Assembly (NCBI RefSeq): GCF_001884185.1
Contig: NZ_MAOE01000067.1
Coordinates: forward strand, 36,047 to 100,046
DNA from: Bacillus albus
Lineage (GTDB): Bacteria > Bacillota > Bacilli > Bacillales > Bacillaceae_G
Reading direction: 5' to 3'
Length of the DNA: 64,000 nt
The first letter of the stretch is position 1. Each line of letters starts with the position of its first letter. This document shows, piece by piece, positions 7,899 to 17,744 of the stretch. A program made the translations under genes and the position numbers. Below the pieces are notes generated by a model, which saw nothing but the letters and a program-made list of their open reading frames with translations, was not told the origin of the DNA and did no database searches.

Positions 7899-9302
7899 AT
7901 GGAAACGCTCGAATTGGCACGAATACAATTCGCATCAACAACGATTTTCCATTACTTTTTTGTTCCGCTGTCTATTGGTTTAGCTTTTATCATTGCTTTA
8001 ATGCAAACGTTATATGTAGTAAAGGGACAAGAAATTTATAAGAAGATGACGAAGTTTTGGACACAAATATTCCTTGTTAACTTTGCGGTAGGTGTAGTAA
8101 CTGGTATTTTACAAGAATTCCAGTTTGGTATGAACTGGTCAACCTATTCACGCTTTGTAGGTGATGTGTTTGGTCCATCACTTGCGATTGAAGGTTTATT
8201 AGCGTTTTTCATTGAGTCTACATTTTTAGGTTTATGGGTATTCGGTGAGGATAAATTACCGAAGCGCATTCACCTTTTATGTATTTGGCTCCTTTCAATT
8301 GGAACAATGTTATCAGCATTTTGGATTTTAACTGCAAGTGCATTTATGCAATCACCGGTAGGGTATGAAATGGCAGCAGATGGACGTGCACAAATGAATG
8401 ATTTCTTAGCGATCATTCAAAACCCACAATTATGGGTACAATTCCCGCATACAATTACAGCGGCGATTGCAACTGGTGCATTCTTTATTGCAGGTGTGAG
8501 TGCATGGAAAATAACGAAAGCTCAAGAAACTGAAGTGTTTAAAAAATCGTTCCGCATTTCTATCATTGTTGGAACACTTACAACTGCGCTAGTATTATTC
8601 TTCGGTCATGCGCAAGCGCAACAATTAATTAAGACACATCCAATGAAAATGGCAGCAGCTGAAGCGTTATGGAATACGAGTGAAGATCCAGCGCCATTTA
8701 CAGTATTTGCGAAAATTGATGCTGAGAAGCAAGAAAACTCGTTTGAAATTCAAATCCCTTATATGCTAAGTCTATTATCATTTGATAAATTTAGCGGTCA
8801 AGTAGAAGGGATGAATCAAATTCAAAAGCAATATGAAGAAAAATATGGGCCTGGAGACTATATCCCACCAGTACACACTATGTTCTGGAGTTTTAGAGCG
8901 ATGGTAATGAGTGGAACATTTATGCTTCTTCTAGGAGCGTACGGATGGTTCTTATCAAGAAAAGATCGATTAGCTGAAAAAACTTGGTATTTAAAATTAA
9001 TGGTGTATGCAATCGCATTACCGTTTATCGGTAATACAGTAGGATGGATTATGACTGAAATGGGACGTCAGCCTTGGGTAGTTTTCGGTGTTATGAAAAC
9101 GGAAGATGCTGTATCTCCAAATGTTACGTTCGGAGAAGTATTATTCTCTTTAGTTTCGTTCACATCACTATATTTAATTATAGGTGGAATTACTATTTAC
9201 TTATTCGTTCGTACTATTAAAGGACATGAGAATAAGAAAGCGAAACAGGATTCTCAAAGCCATGATCCATTTGATAAGGAGGATGAGTATGTTATCTCTT
9301 AA
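7899..9302 (+). CDS. cydA: Cytochrome bd ubiquinol oxidase subunit I
   Basis: Catalytic subunit of the high-affinity terminal oxidase, which oxidises quinol and reduces O2 to water at the membrane without proton pumping. 467 residues with about nine membrane spans. The N-terminus ELARIQFASTTIFHYFFVPLSIG carries a conserved haem-ligand histidine, and GRQPWVV (after TEMG) is the diagnostic CydA motif. The segment between residues ~255 and 325 is the Q-loop in the short form usual in Firmicutes. GAAGGAAGTGAT precedes ATG 7899. First gene of cydABDC; the operon is usually induced at low oxygen. Confidence 0.96.
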   Translation: METLELARIQFASTTIFHYFFVPLSIGLAFIIALMQTLYVVKGQEIYKKMTKFWTQIFLVNFAVGVVTGILQEFQFGMNWSTYSRFVGDVFGPSLAIEGLLAFFIESTFLGLWVFGEDKLPKRIHLLCIWLLSIGTMLSAFWILTASAFMQSPVGYEMAADGRAQMNDFLAIIQNPQLWVQFPHTITAAIATGAFFIAGVSAWKITKAQETEVFKKSFRISIIVGTLTTALVLFFGHAQAQQLIKTHPMKMAAAEALWNTSEDPAPFTVFAKIDAEKQENSFEIQIPYMLSLLSFDKFSGQVEGMNQIQKQYEEKYGPGDYIPPVHTMFWSFRAMVMSGTFMLLLGAYGWFLSRKDRLAEKTWYLKLMVYAIALPFIGNTVGWIMTEMGRQPWVVFGVMKTEDAVSPNVTFGEVLFSLVSFTSLYLIIGGITIYLFVRTIKGHENKKAKQDSQSHDPFDKEDEYVIS

Positions 9303-10305
9303 TGAGTTGTGGTTTATCATTATTGCAGTTTTATTCGTAGGCTTCTTTGTACTTGAAGGTTTCGATTTCGGTGTAGGTATAGTTTCAAGGTTTTTAGGGG
9401 AAAACGATTTAGAGAAAAGAATTTACTTAAATACAATCGGTCCATTTTGGCACGCGAATGAAGTATGGCTTGTTTGTGCAGGTGGAGCTATGTTCGCAGC
9501 ATTCCCGCACTGGTATGCAACTTTATTTAGCGGGTTTTACATTCCGTTTGTATTTATGCTTCTCGCTTTAATTATTAGAGGTGTTTCCTTTAAATTCCGT
9601 GCGAAAATAGATAATCATAAATGGAAAGGTTTTTGGGATTGGGGTATGTTTTTAGGAAGTTTACTACCGCCTATCCTTTGGGGAGTTGCCATTGCTAACT
9701 TTATGGTAGGTATTCCAATTGATGAGACGAAAAATGCTGTAGGTGGATTCTTACAATTACTACATCCATTTGCATTACTTGGAGGAGTTATGTTCCTTCT
9801 GCTATGTATTGTTCACGGATTGCAATTCCTTACTATACGTACAACTGGTAAGTTAAGAGAACGTGCACGTATTGCTGCGTTGAAAATTGCACCGCTTGCA
9901 ATTATAGCACTTCTAATTTTTGCCGGTGTAGGGTTATGGAAAACAGATATATTCACTGGTCATGGTACAGAGTGGATTATGGTTCCGATCGGAGCTTTTG
10001 TAGCATTATGTGCTTCAACATTATTAAATAAAAGAAGAAGAGATGGTTGGGCTTTCGTTATGACGAGTTTAACAATCGTTTTACTTAGTGCGAGTGTGTT
10101 TGCCGGCATGTTCCCACGTGTCTTAATTAGCTCATTAGGGTCAATATACGATTTAACAATTTATAATGCAGCATCGGGAGATTATGCACTAAAACTGATG
10201 ACGTATTTTTCGATTGCTATATTGCCATTTGTTTTGGGAAGTCAAATATGGAGTTTCTATGTGTTTAGACAACCTGTTAAGTCAGATAAAGATTTGGAGT
10301 ACTAA
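9289..10305 (+). CDS. cydB: Cytochrome bd ubiquinol oxidase subunit II
   Basis: Second subunit of the bd oxidase, 338 residues, with about eight transmembrane helices. The opening LNELWFIIIAVLFVGFFVLEGFDFGVG with the FDFGVG motif is typical of CydB, as is NTIGPFWHANEVWLV. The start is ATG 9289, after ATAAGGAGG, overlapping the cydA end by 14 bp; a longer in-frame start at 9184 would lie deep in cydA and is rejected. The stop overlaps the cydD ATG (TAATG), showing tight coupling. Confidence 0.95.
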   Translation: MLSLNELWFIIIAVLFVGFFVLEGFDFGVGIVSRFLGENDLEKRIYLNTIGPFWHANEVWLVCAGGAMFAAFPHWYATLFSGFYIPFVFMLLALIIRGVSFKFRAKIDNHKWKGFWDWGMFLGSLLPPILWGVAIANFMVGIPIDETKNAVGGFLQLLHPFALLGGVMFLLLCIVHGLQFLTIRTTGKLRERARIAALKIAPLAIIALLIFAGVGLWKTDIFTGHGTEWIMVPIGAFVALCASTLLNKRRRDGWAFVMTSLTIVLLSASVFAGMFPRVLISSLGSIYDLTIYNAASGDYALKLMTYFSIAILPFVLGSQIWSFYVFRQPVKSDKDLEY

Positions 10306-12020
10306 TGAAAAGAAAAAGAGGACTTCCGTCGTATCCTGGTAGCCGAGTTTTATATGTAGTGTTAACAATCATTAGCATTTTAGAAGCTTTTAGTATTATT
10401 GCACAAACAGTGTTTTTAGCGAGGGCTATTACGTTTTTATTTCAAGGAGAAACAGTACAATCTGTGTTAAATGAAACGGTTTATTTTGGAATCGCGTTTG
10501 CAGTACGTCACATGCTAGTTCGAGTATCGCAAATATTAGTGGAACGTTTCGCTGAAAAAACAGGATCGCTACTGCGAAAACAATTAATAGAGGCGTATTT
10601 CACATTAGGTCCACGGTATGTTCAAACTGCTGGAACAGGTCATCTGGTTACCTTATCGATAGAAGGTATTGAGAAATTTAAAACATATATTGAATTAACA
10701 ATTCCTAAAATGATAAGAAGTAGTATCGTACCAGGACTAATTGTACTATATGTTTTTACGCTAGATATTGAGTCTGGAATCATTTTAGTTGTAACGATTC
10801 CTATCGTAATTATATTTATGATTCTACTCGGATTAGCAGCGCAGAAAATGGCGGATAGTCAATATGAGACATATCGTGTACTTTCTAATCATTTTGTAGA
10901 TACGTTAAAAGGGTTAGAAACATTAAAGTATTTAGGGAAAAGTAAACAGCACGAAGGAAAGATTGAAAAAGTAAGTAAAAGATATAGAAAAGCAACGATG
11001 CGTACTTTGCGAGTTGCTTTTCTTTCTTCTTTTGCATTAGATTTCTTTACGAGTTTATCAATCGCATTTGTGGCAGTCGGATTAGGGATCCGTTTAATAG
11101 ATGGGACAATTGTACTACTGCCAGCCCTTACAATTTTAATTTTAGCTCCGGAATATTTTCAGCCAATTAAACAAGTTGGAGCAAATTATCATGCTACGTT
11201 AGATGGACAACTTGCAATGGAGCAAATAGAAGAGATTTTACAGCAACAAAAAGAAATAGGAAAGAAAGAATCTAAAGTAGACTTAATATGGAATTCAACT
11301 AGTAACTTGAAATTACAAGATGTAAAAGTAAAGAGTGAGGAATCTGAAAAAGCTATATTAGAGGGAATTGATTTTACTTGGAAAGGCACTGGCGCTATAG
11401 GTGTAATTGGTGAAAGTGGGGCAGGGAAATCAACGTTAATCGACGTATTAGCAGGATTTTTAACTCCTTCAGCTGGAAAGATGATTGTAAATGGTGTGGA
11501 AATTGACGGGGCTACTCGTGAAGAGTGGCAAAAGAATATTGCTTATATTCCGCAGCAACCTTATATTTTCCCGCTTTCATTAAAAGATAACATTTGTTTT
11601 TACGAAACAAATACAACAGATGAAGAAGTGGAAAGAGTTATTAATGAAGTTGGTCTACGTTCACTTGTTACATCGCTTCCGAACGGGGTGTACGAAAAAA
11701 TTGGAGAAGGTGGACGTATGCTTAGTGGCGGGCAAGAACAACGTGTTGCTATGGCGCGTGCACTTTTAAGTAAAAAGCCAATTATTTTATTAGACGAGCC
11801 TACGGCACATCTTGATATAGAAACTGAATTTGAAATAAAGCAAGCGATGTTACGTCTGTTTGAAGGTAAGTTAGTATTTCTTGCAACGCATCGTCTTCAC
11901 TGGATGAAACAGATGGATCATATTCTTATTTTAAATAAAGGGAAAATGATAGAAAGTGGAACGTATGAAGAGCTTTTAAAGAATGAGGCATTACATTTTC
12001 ATAGGAAAGAGAGGGGATAG
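10305..12020 (+). CDS. cydD: Thiol reductant ABC exporter subunit CydD
   Basis: Half-transporter, 571 residues, with an N-terminal six-helix membrane domain (residues ~15-300) fused to an ATPase domain (~335-560). Walker A GESGAGKSTLIDV, signature LSGGQEQRVAMARAL and Walker B PIILLDEPTAHLD are intact. With CydC it exports cysteine/glutathione-type thiols (or handles haem), which is needed to assemble the bd oxidase. The ATG overlaps the cydB stop by one base. Position in cydABDC supports the name over a generic ABC exporter. Confidence 0.93.
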   Translation: MKRKRGLPSYPGSRVLYVVLTIISILEAFSIIAQTVFLARAITFLFQGETVQSVLNETVYFGIAFAVRHMLVRVSQILVERFAEKTGSLLRKQLIEAYFTLGPRYVQTAGTGHLVTLSIEGIEKFKTYIELTIPKMIRSSIVPGLIVLYVFTLDIESGIILVVTIPIVIIFMILLGLAAQKMADSQYETYRVLSNHFVDTLKGLETLKYLGKSKQHEGKIEKVSKRYRKATMRTLRVAFLSSFALDFFTSLSIAFVAVGLGIRLIDGTIVLLPALTILILAPEYFQPIKQVGANYHATLDGQLAMEQIEEILQQQKEIGKKESKVDLIWNSTSNLKLQDVKVKSEESEKAILEGIDFTWKGTGAIGVIGESGAGKSTLIDVLAGFLTPSAGKMIVNGVEIDGATREEWQKNIAYIPQQPYIFPLSLKDNICFYETNTTDEEVERVINEVGLRSLVTSLPNGVYEKIGEGGRMLSGGQEQRVAMARALLSKKPIILLDEPTAHLDIETEFEIKQAMLRLFEGKLVFLATHRLHWMKQMDHILILNKGKMIESGTYEELLKNEALHFHRKERG

Positions 12021-12022
12021 AG

Positions 12023-13747
12023 ATGAGTAACTGGATTAAACCTTATATACAGCAAAATAAAGGTAGAATGACTGTAACTATTTTCCTTGGTCTTCTTGGA
12101 GTTAGTTCAGGTGCGATGTTACTTTTTATTTCAGGTTATTTAATCTCTAAATCTGCTCTTCGACCAGAAAATGTAATGGCTGTATATGTTCCTATCGTTG
12201 CAACACGTGCGTTTAGTATAGGGCAAGCGGTATTTCATTATTTAGAGCGTTTAGTTGGACACGATGTCGTATTACGCATTTTAGAAAAAATGAGAACGAA
12301 ACTATATAGAATAGTAGAACCGCAGGCGTTATTTTTCCGTTCGCGCTTTCAAACGGGCGATATGTTAGGGGTGTTATCCGAAGATATAGAGCATTTGCAA
12401 AACCTATATTTACGTACAATATTTCCTAGCATATTAGCATTAGTTGTATATAGCATATTCGTACTTGTTATCGGTGCATTTGACGTAGTGTTTGCACTTA
12501 TTGCAGGGTGTATATTAGCGATTATCGTCTTTCTTCTTCCATTTGTATCATTCTTTTTAATGAAGCGACATCATGTTACTTTAAAACAAGGAAGAAACCG
12601 TTTGTATCAACAGCTAACAGACGCAGTTTTTGGATTATCTGATTGGCAAGCAAGTGGTAGAAAAGATGAATTCATTCATAAGTATGTAGAACAAAATGCG
12701 CAGTTGTTACAAACGGAAAAAAGAATGAAACGCTGGAATCACATCCGGGACAGTATCATTCAATTAGTAGTGGGTATTGTAGTTATTTCAATGATCATAT
12801 GGACTGGAAATGAGGCGGCAAGTGAACAAATTGCACCTACTGTTATTGCGGCTTTCGTCTTAATGACGTTATCTGTCACAAACGCGCTTATTCCTCTTTC
12901 AGATGCTATCGATCGCATTCCATCATATGTAGAATCTGCGCATCGTCTAAATCAAATAGAAGGTAATGATGTTTTACACGATGAAAAGGAATTACATGGA
13001 GATAAAGATTATGCTGCATCAAAACATATAGACATTGAATTAAATCATGTATCGTATAGTTACCCAGATAGTAATGAATTCGTATTGAAAGAAGTATCAC
13101 TACAAATAAAGGCAGGAAAGAAAATCGCCATTTTAGGAAGAAGTGGAACAGGGAAATCTACTTTGTTGAAATTGTTAACAGGTGCGCTAAGGCCGTTACA
13201 TGGTGAAGTTTTATTAAATAGTGAACATGCTCATACGAATCTTTTATCAAAATATATTTCTGTATTGAATCAAAAGCCGCATTTATTCGATACGACAATT
13301 GGAAATAATGTACGAATCGGTAAACCAGAGGCTACGGATGAAGAGATATGGACAGCTTTAGAGAAAGCACAATTAGCTTCACATATTGCTACCCTTCCAG
13401 ATGGATTACAAACAAAAATGCATGAAATGGGAAAAAGGTTTTCTGGTGGTGAAAGACAACGGGTTGCTTTTGCTAGAACGCTCATGCAAGAAGCACCAAT
13501 CATTGTACTGGATGAACCTACAATCGGCTTAGATCCAAAGACAGAATTATCTTTAATAGAAACAATGTTTTCTGCAACGGAAGAAAAGACAGTAATTTGG
13601 ATTACGCACCATCTTGTAGGAATTGAACATGTAGATGAAGTTATATTCCTTGATCGTGGTAAAATTGTGATGCAAGGAAGTCATGAACAACTTCTGAAAG
13701 AAAATGAGAAGTATCGAAAGCTTTATGAGTTAGATAAAGGAATATAG
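12023..13747 (+). CDS. cydC: Thiol reductant ABC exporter subunit CydC
   Basis: Partner half-transporter of CydD, 574 residues: membrane domain ~15-310, ATPase domain ~335-560. Walker A GRSGTGKSTLLKL, signature FSGGERQRVAFARTL and Walker B PIIVLDEPTIGLD are present. ATG 12023 lies two bases after the cydD stop and follows GAGAGGGGAT. Last gene of the operon, followed by a terminator. The family is certain; the physiological cargo in Bacillus is inferred from E. coli CydDC. Confidence 0.93.
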   Translation: MSNWIKPYIQQNKGRMTVTIFLGLLGVSSGAMLLFISGYLISKSALRPENVMAVYVPIVATRAFSIGQAVFHYLERLVGHDVVLRILEKMRTKLYRIVEPQALFFRSRFQTGDMLGVLSEDIEHLQNLYLRTIFPSILALVVYSIFVLVIGAFDVVFALIAGCILAIIVFLLPFVSFFLMKRHHVTLKQGRNRLYQQLTDAVFGLSDWQASGRKDEFIHKYVEQNAQLLQTEKRMKRWNHIRDSIIQLVVGIVVISMIIWTGNEAASEQIAPTVIAAFVLMTLSVTNALIPLSDAIDRIPSYVESAHRLNQIEGNDVLHDEKELHGDKDYAASKHIDIELNHVSYSYPDSNEFVLKEVSLQIKAGKKIAILGRSGTGKSTLLKLLTGALRPLHGEVLLNSEHAHTNLLSKYISVLNQKPHLFDTTIGNNVRIGKPEATDEEIWTALEKAQLASHIATLPDGLQTKMHEMGKRFSGGERQRVAFARTLMQEAPIIVLDEPTIGLDPKTELSLIETMFSATEEKTVIWITHHLVGIEHVDEVIFLDRGKIVMQGSHEQLLKENEKYRKLYELDKGI

Positions 13748-13767
13748 TTTGAATAAGTAATAATTGT

Positions 13768-13802
13768 AAAATAGCTACGCCTAATGGTGCAGCTATTTTT
13801 TT
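13768..13802 (+). terminator. cydABDC terminator
   Basis: AAATAGCT and AGCTATTTTTTT arms enclose a 14-base loop downstream of cydC, followed by a T-run. Confidence 0.75.
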
Positions 13803-13909
13803 GTTTTGAAACAAACATTATATTATTTTTTGTATTGAATTAAATATATATATGATCGTTACGAATGAAAAGTGAACTTCATATTATACATATAATGGAG
13901 GGGATGTAC

Positions 13910-15043
13910 ATGAATGAGCAGTATAAAATTATTGTTTTAAGTGATGAATTATCAGTGGGTAGGATTCGAAATGTATTAGACAAAAATAAATGTAAAACAA
14001 TAGTTCATGTTGTAGACGTTTCAGATATTGTTCGTATAGAAAATGCTTTTCAATATATAATCATTTGGAGAGTGGACGCAGAAAAACTTGCAAATGAATT
14101 GATAAATAGGGGCGTGCAAAGTACAAAAATTATAAACTTAACAAAATACATGTATGAATGGAAACATAAATTAATTTCTATCTATCAAATAAATCCGGAT
14201 CTTATGTCTTTATACATTTCTATGAAAAAAGCAAAGGGTGATCCGACGTATGAATTGCTTGCTACCGGTTTGTCTTATCCGCATTGTGGCATAAGTACGG
14301 AGCTCCTCTCAAAAAAATCAATTAAATTAACACTTCCATCGCAAGATCTATACTATGATTATTTAATAGCGTCACAACTGCTATCAAACGATCATTCATT
14401 TCAATATTGTTTGATAGGAGTAGCCTATTTCTCTTTTTACTTTGACATGTCGTTATCATCTGAAGCATATAGAATTCACAAAGTATATTATCCATTGTTT
14501 CAAGACGGTCATCATACTGTAGTTCATTCTCCTCTACCCACTGATGGATTCTCACATTTAGATACCCCGAAACCACTTTTTTCTATTTTTAATTTGCATT
14601 TTGAATATATTATATTAGACGAACTAAAAGATGAATCATTGATATTACCCTGGATAAATGCTGAATGGAATACCACGCCTCTTCACATTTCTTTTGAAGA
14701 ACACGGAAAAATAAGAGCAGCGTCGCATGCTAAATTATCATATCCTCATACTTTAGTTGAATATAAAACGATTTTCAAAAAATATTTAGAACTACTGTTA
14801 AAACATGATATAAAACCACTAATTGTTGTATTCCCTGTTACTTCACATTATTTCAATTGTAGTAGTAAGAAATTAAAAGAAGATTTTTATAAAGTTATAA
14901 ATGATTTTCAAACTCACTATTCTTTTCGGATTATTGACCTATTTGATTCACCATTATTTTGCGATGATGATTTTTATGATAGCGATCATATGAATAAAAA
15001 AGGTGCTAATAAAATGTCTGCGTTATTAAATATGTTTATTTAG
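13910..15043 (+). CDS. SGNH-like hydrolase, probable surface-glycan modification
   Basis: A 377-residue protein with no signal peptide, not identified from memory as a named gene. The segment ATGLSYPHCGI (Ser at ~122) resembles the block I nucleophile region of SGNH/GDSL enzymes. The C-terminal FYDSDHMNKKGANKMSA (Asp ~357, His ~360) matches the block V DxxH that completes such triads and also occurs in DltD. The N-terminal ~105 residues may form a separate Rossmann-like domain. ATG 13910 is preferred to the in-frame ATG 13865 because GGAGGGG ends 6 bases upstream. It lies directly before a glycosyltransferase-methyltransferase fusion, suggesting O-acyl transfer or hydrolysis on a glycan. Confidence 0.55.
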   Translation: MNEQYKIIVLSDELSVGRIRNVLDKNKCKTIVHVVDVSDIVRIENAFQYIIIWRVDAEKLANELINRGVQSTKIINLTKYMYEWKHKLISIYQINPDLMSLYISMKKAKGDPTYELLATGLSYPHCGISTELLSKKSIKLTLPSQDLYYDYLIASQLLSNDHSFQYCLIGVAYFSFYFDMSLSSEAYRIHKVYYPLFQDGHHTVVHSPLPTDGFSHLDTPKPLFSIFNLHFEYIILDELKDESLILPWINAEWNTTPLHISFEEHGKIRAASHAKLSYPHTLVEYKTIFKKYLELLLKHDIKPLIVVFPVTSHYFNCSSKKLKEDFYKVINDFQTHYSFRIIDLFDSPLFCDDDFYDSDHMNKKGANKMSALLNMFI

Positions 15044-15163
15044 GAACGAAAGGTATGATATTTTGTTTCATGTTTGCATAAAAGTATATAGGCTCCATAC
15101 AGTTAAAGTAATGTGATTTTTGTGTCGCGTATATAAATAATATGCGAAGAGGTGAGAGAGAAA

Positions 15164-17725
15164 ATGAGAACTCGAATGGAAAGAACTGAAGAGGTGGTAG
15201 ATCAACTTCCATTGGTAAGTGTTTTAATTCCTACATATAATCGTCCTCACTACTTTGAAGAGGCATTATGTAGTGTATTAGAACAAACGTACCCTAATAT
15301 AGAAATTATAGTTGGAGATGATAGCACGAATGACGAAACAGAAAAGGTGTTACAAAAATACTTATGTGATTATTCAAATATTATTTATATAAAAAACAGG
15401 TCAACTCTCGGACAGTTTGAAAATGCTCTAATGTTATTTCATGAAGCGAACGGTGAGTATATAAATTTTTTAATGGATGATGATTTATTTCATGTGAATA
15501 AAATTGAAAGAATGATGAAGTATTTTTTCAATGATCTAGATAATGAAATTAAGCTTGTAACATCTCATCGTCAAGTAATTGATGATAAAGGAGAAGAACT
15601 ACGTCATATTTATTCAACTGTTCGTTTATTTGAAGAGGATAAGATTATAGAGGGAACAGAATTAGGGAATAGGGTAATTGTCGATCAAAAAAATTATATT
15701 GGAGAACCGACAACAGTTTTATTTCGTAAAAATGATTTACAAGAACCGTATGGAATTTTTGATAAGAGGAGGTATCTATGTAACGTAGATATAGCTTCAT
15801 GGTTATCTTTATTAAGTAAAGGAAAAGCAGTATATATAACAGAGACACTTAGTTACTTTCGATTACATCAAGATCAACAGTTAAATGAATCTAATAAAAT
15901 GATGGATGGATTAGAAGATTTTTCACATAGTATTCTAGCAGGAGAAAAATATGGTTTCTTATCCACCGAAAAAGAGTTAGACAAAGCGATAACTAATTTT
16001 CTAGATTACGCAAGAAAGATAGTTCCATCATCGATATTATATACATTAGACTATTATCAAAAAATTAAAGAAAAGAAAATAAACATAGAAAAGAAAAAAC
16101 AACATATAGATAATAATTCTCCTTTACCGAAAGTAAGCATACTTATTCCTGCGTACAATAGACCTTATTACTTGGAATTGGCACTCAACAGCGCTCTAAA
16201 TCAAACATATGAAAATATTGAAATTGTTATTTCTGATGACAGTACAAATAATGAAGTTAATGCTATGATTCAACCGTATATACGTGAATATGAGTGTATT
16301 ACATATGTTAAAAATGAAACACCGTTAGTTGCTGAAAACTTTAATAAGTGTGTAGAACTTGCGAACGGGGACTATATAAACTTTTTATTAGATGATGATT
16401 TATTTCATCATGAAAAGATCGAGAGAATGATGAAATACTTTTTGACGTTAGAAAATATTTCATTTGTGACGTCATATCGTGAACTAATTGATGAGAATGG
16501 AGAGATATTACCACCTTCAACATTGAATATGAAAATTGCGAAAGAAACTACACTTTTTGAAGGGAAAGAATTAGGGAATTACATATTAAAAAATTTAAAA
16601 AATATAGTTGGTGAGCCGACAACTGTTCTATTTAATCGAGATTTGTTTGAAGGGAAGTTTGGATATTTTAAAGGAAAGGCTTATTCTGCTATTAATGACA
16701 TTGCAACTTGGCTAGATATGATGAGGAAAGGAAAAGTAGTTTATATACAAGAACCTCTTAGTTATTTTAGACAACATAGTGGACAAAATCAAAAACAAAT
16801 GCATTTTATTTTAATGACAATTGAAGAATGGATTGAATTAATTATAGATGCGTATAATAGTGGATTTTTAAGTTCTGAAAGAGATTATAAAGAGAGCTTA
16901 TCTTATTGTTTAGAAAATGCGGGATTTATAGTTAAGGATGCAGTAAGAAATGGCGAATTAGATCAAATTTATAATGAAAAGATAAAAAAAGGGTTAAACA
17001 AGCTAATTGCTCATATGTTTGAAAAAGAATCTTGTTATTGTCAATATTGCAATCAACAATTTGAAAAATTTTCACCTTGGCCAGCACATTACGATTTTCC
17101 AAAATATAAATTTGAAATGTGGAATAAAGATACAGGGATATGTCCAGTTTGTAGTTCAATGGATCGTGAAAGGTTGTATCGTGCGTACATTGAAGCGGAA
17201 ACGGACTTGTTAAGTAAAAAATATACAATGCTTCATATTGCACCTGAAGCAAAGGTAAGAGATTGGTTTAACGAGTATAGAAATATTACTTATGTATGTG
17301 GTGATTTAGAACCAAAGGACCCATTAATGAAGGAAATTGATGTTACAAGTATTACATATGATAGTAATACTTTTGATGTAATTTTATGTAGCCATGTATT
17401 AGAACACGTTCTTGATGATGACAAAGCAATGCGAGAGTTATATAGAGTTTTAAAGCCAAATGGATGGGGAATTATTCAAGTACCAATCGTAATGAATGTA
17501 GATTCTATTATAGAGAATGAATTAATTGTAACACCACAATTGAGGAAATTAGCTTTTGGTCAAGAGGATCATGTGAGAATTTATAATCAATCGGGATTCA
17601 TTCAACGATTAATGCATGCAGGATTTAAGGTGGAATTATATAACATAGCTGAAAGACAAGGAATGAAAAATGCTAGGAAATTTGGATTATCCGAAACAGA
17701 TATGCTCTATATTGTCCGAAAATGA
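15164..17725 (+). CDS. Trifunctional glycosyltransferase-glycosyltransferase-methyltransferase fusion
   Basis: A large cytoplasmic protein of 853 residues. Residues ~15-300 are a family 2 (GT-A) glycosyltransferase, with VLIPTYNRPHYFEEAL, GDDSTND and FLMDDDLFH. Residues ~320-610 are a second, clearly related GT2 domain (ILIPAYNRPYYLELAL, SDDSTNN, FLLDDDLFH). C626-x2-C629 and C660-x2-C663 then form a likely zinc ribbon, followed by a class I SAM methyltransferase (~688-800: LHIAPEA, CGDLEP, DVILCSHVLEHVLDD). The start ATG 15164 is 7 bases after GAGGTGAG. The two GT domains look like an internal duplication. It probably adds two sugars and methylates a glycan, but the order and substrate are unknown. 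Confidence 0.75.
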   Translation: MRTRMERTEEVVDQLPLVSVLIPTYNRPHYFEEALCSVLEQTYPNIEIIVGDDSTNDETEKVLQKYLCDYSNIIYIKNRSTLGQFENALMLFHEANGEYINFLMDDDLFHVNKIERMMKYFFNDLDNEIKLVTSHRQVIDDKGEELRHIYSTVRLFEEDKIIEGTELGNRVIVDQKNYIGEPTTVLFRKNDLQEPYGIFDKRRYLCNVDIASWLSLLSKGKAVYITETLSYFRLHQDQQLNESNKMMDGLEDFSHSILAGEKYGFLSTEKELDKAITNFLDYARKIVPSSILYTLDYYQKIKEKKINIEKKKQHIDNNSPLPKVSILIPAYNRPYYLELALNSALNQTYENIEIVISDDSTNNEVNAMIQPYIREYECITYVKNETPLVAENFNKCVELANGDYINFLLDDDLFHHEKIERMMKYFLTLENISFVTSYRELIDENGEILPPSTLNMKIAKETTLFEGKELGNYILKNLKNIVGEPTTVLFNRDLFEGKFGYFKGKAYSAINDIATWLDMMRKGKVVYIQEPLSYFRQHSGQNQKQMHFILMTIEEWIELIIDAYNSGFLSSERDYKESLSYCLENAGFIVKDAVRNGELDQIYNEKIKKGLNKLIAHMFEKESCYCQYCNQQFEKFSPWPAHYDFPKYKFEMWNKDTGICPVCSSMDRERLYRAYIEAETDLLSKKYTMLHIAPEAKVRDWFNEYRNITYVCGDLEPKDPLMKEIDVTSITYDSNTFDVILCSHVLEHVLDDDKAMRELYRVLKPNGWGIIQVPIVMNVDSIIENELIVTPQLRKLAFGQEDHVRIYNQSGFIQRLMHAGFKVELYNIAERQGMKNARKFGLSETDMLYIVRK

Positions 17726-17744
17726 TAGGAAGGAATAGATAGAT

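Noticed and set aside
9184-9288. N-terminal extension of cydB
   Set aside because: It lies wholly inside cydA, has no ribosome site, and the residues are not CydB-like; ATG 9289 follows ATAAGGAGG.
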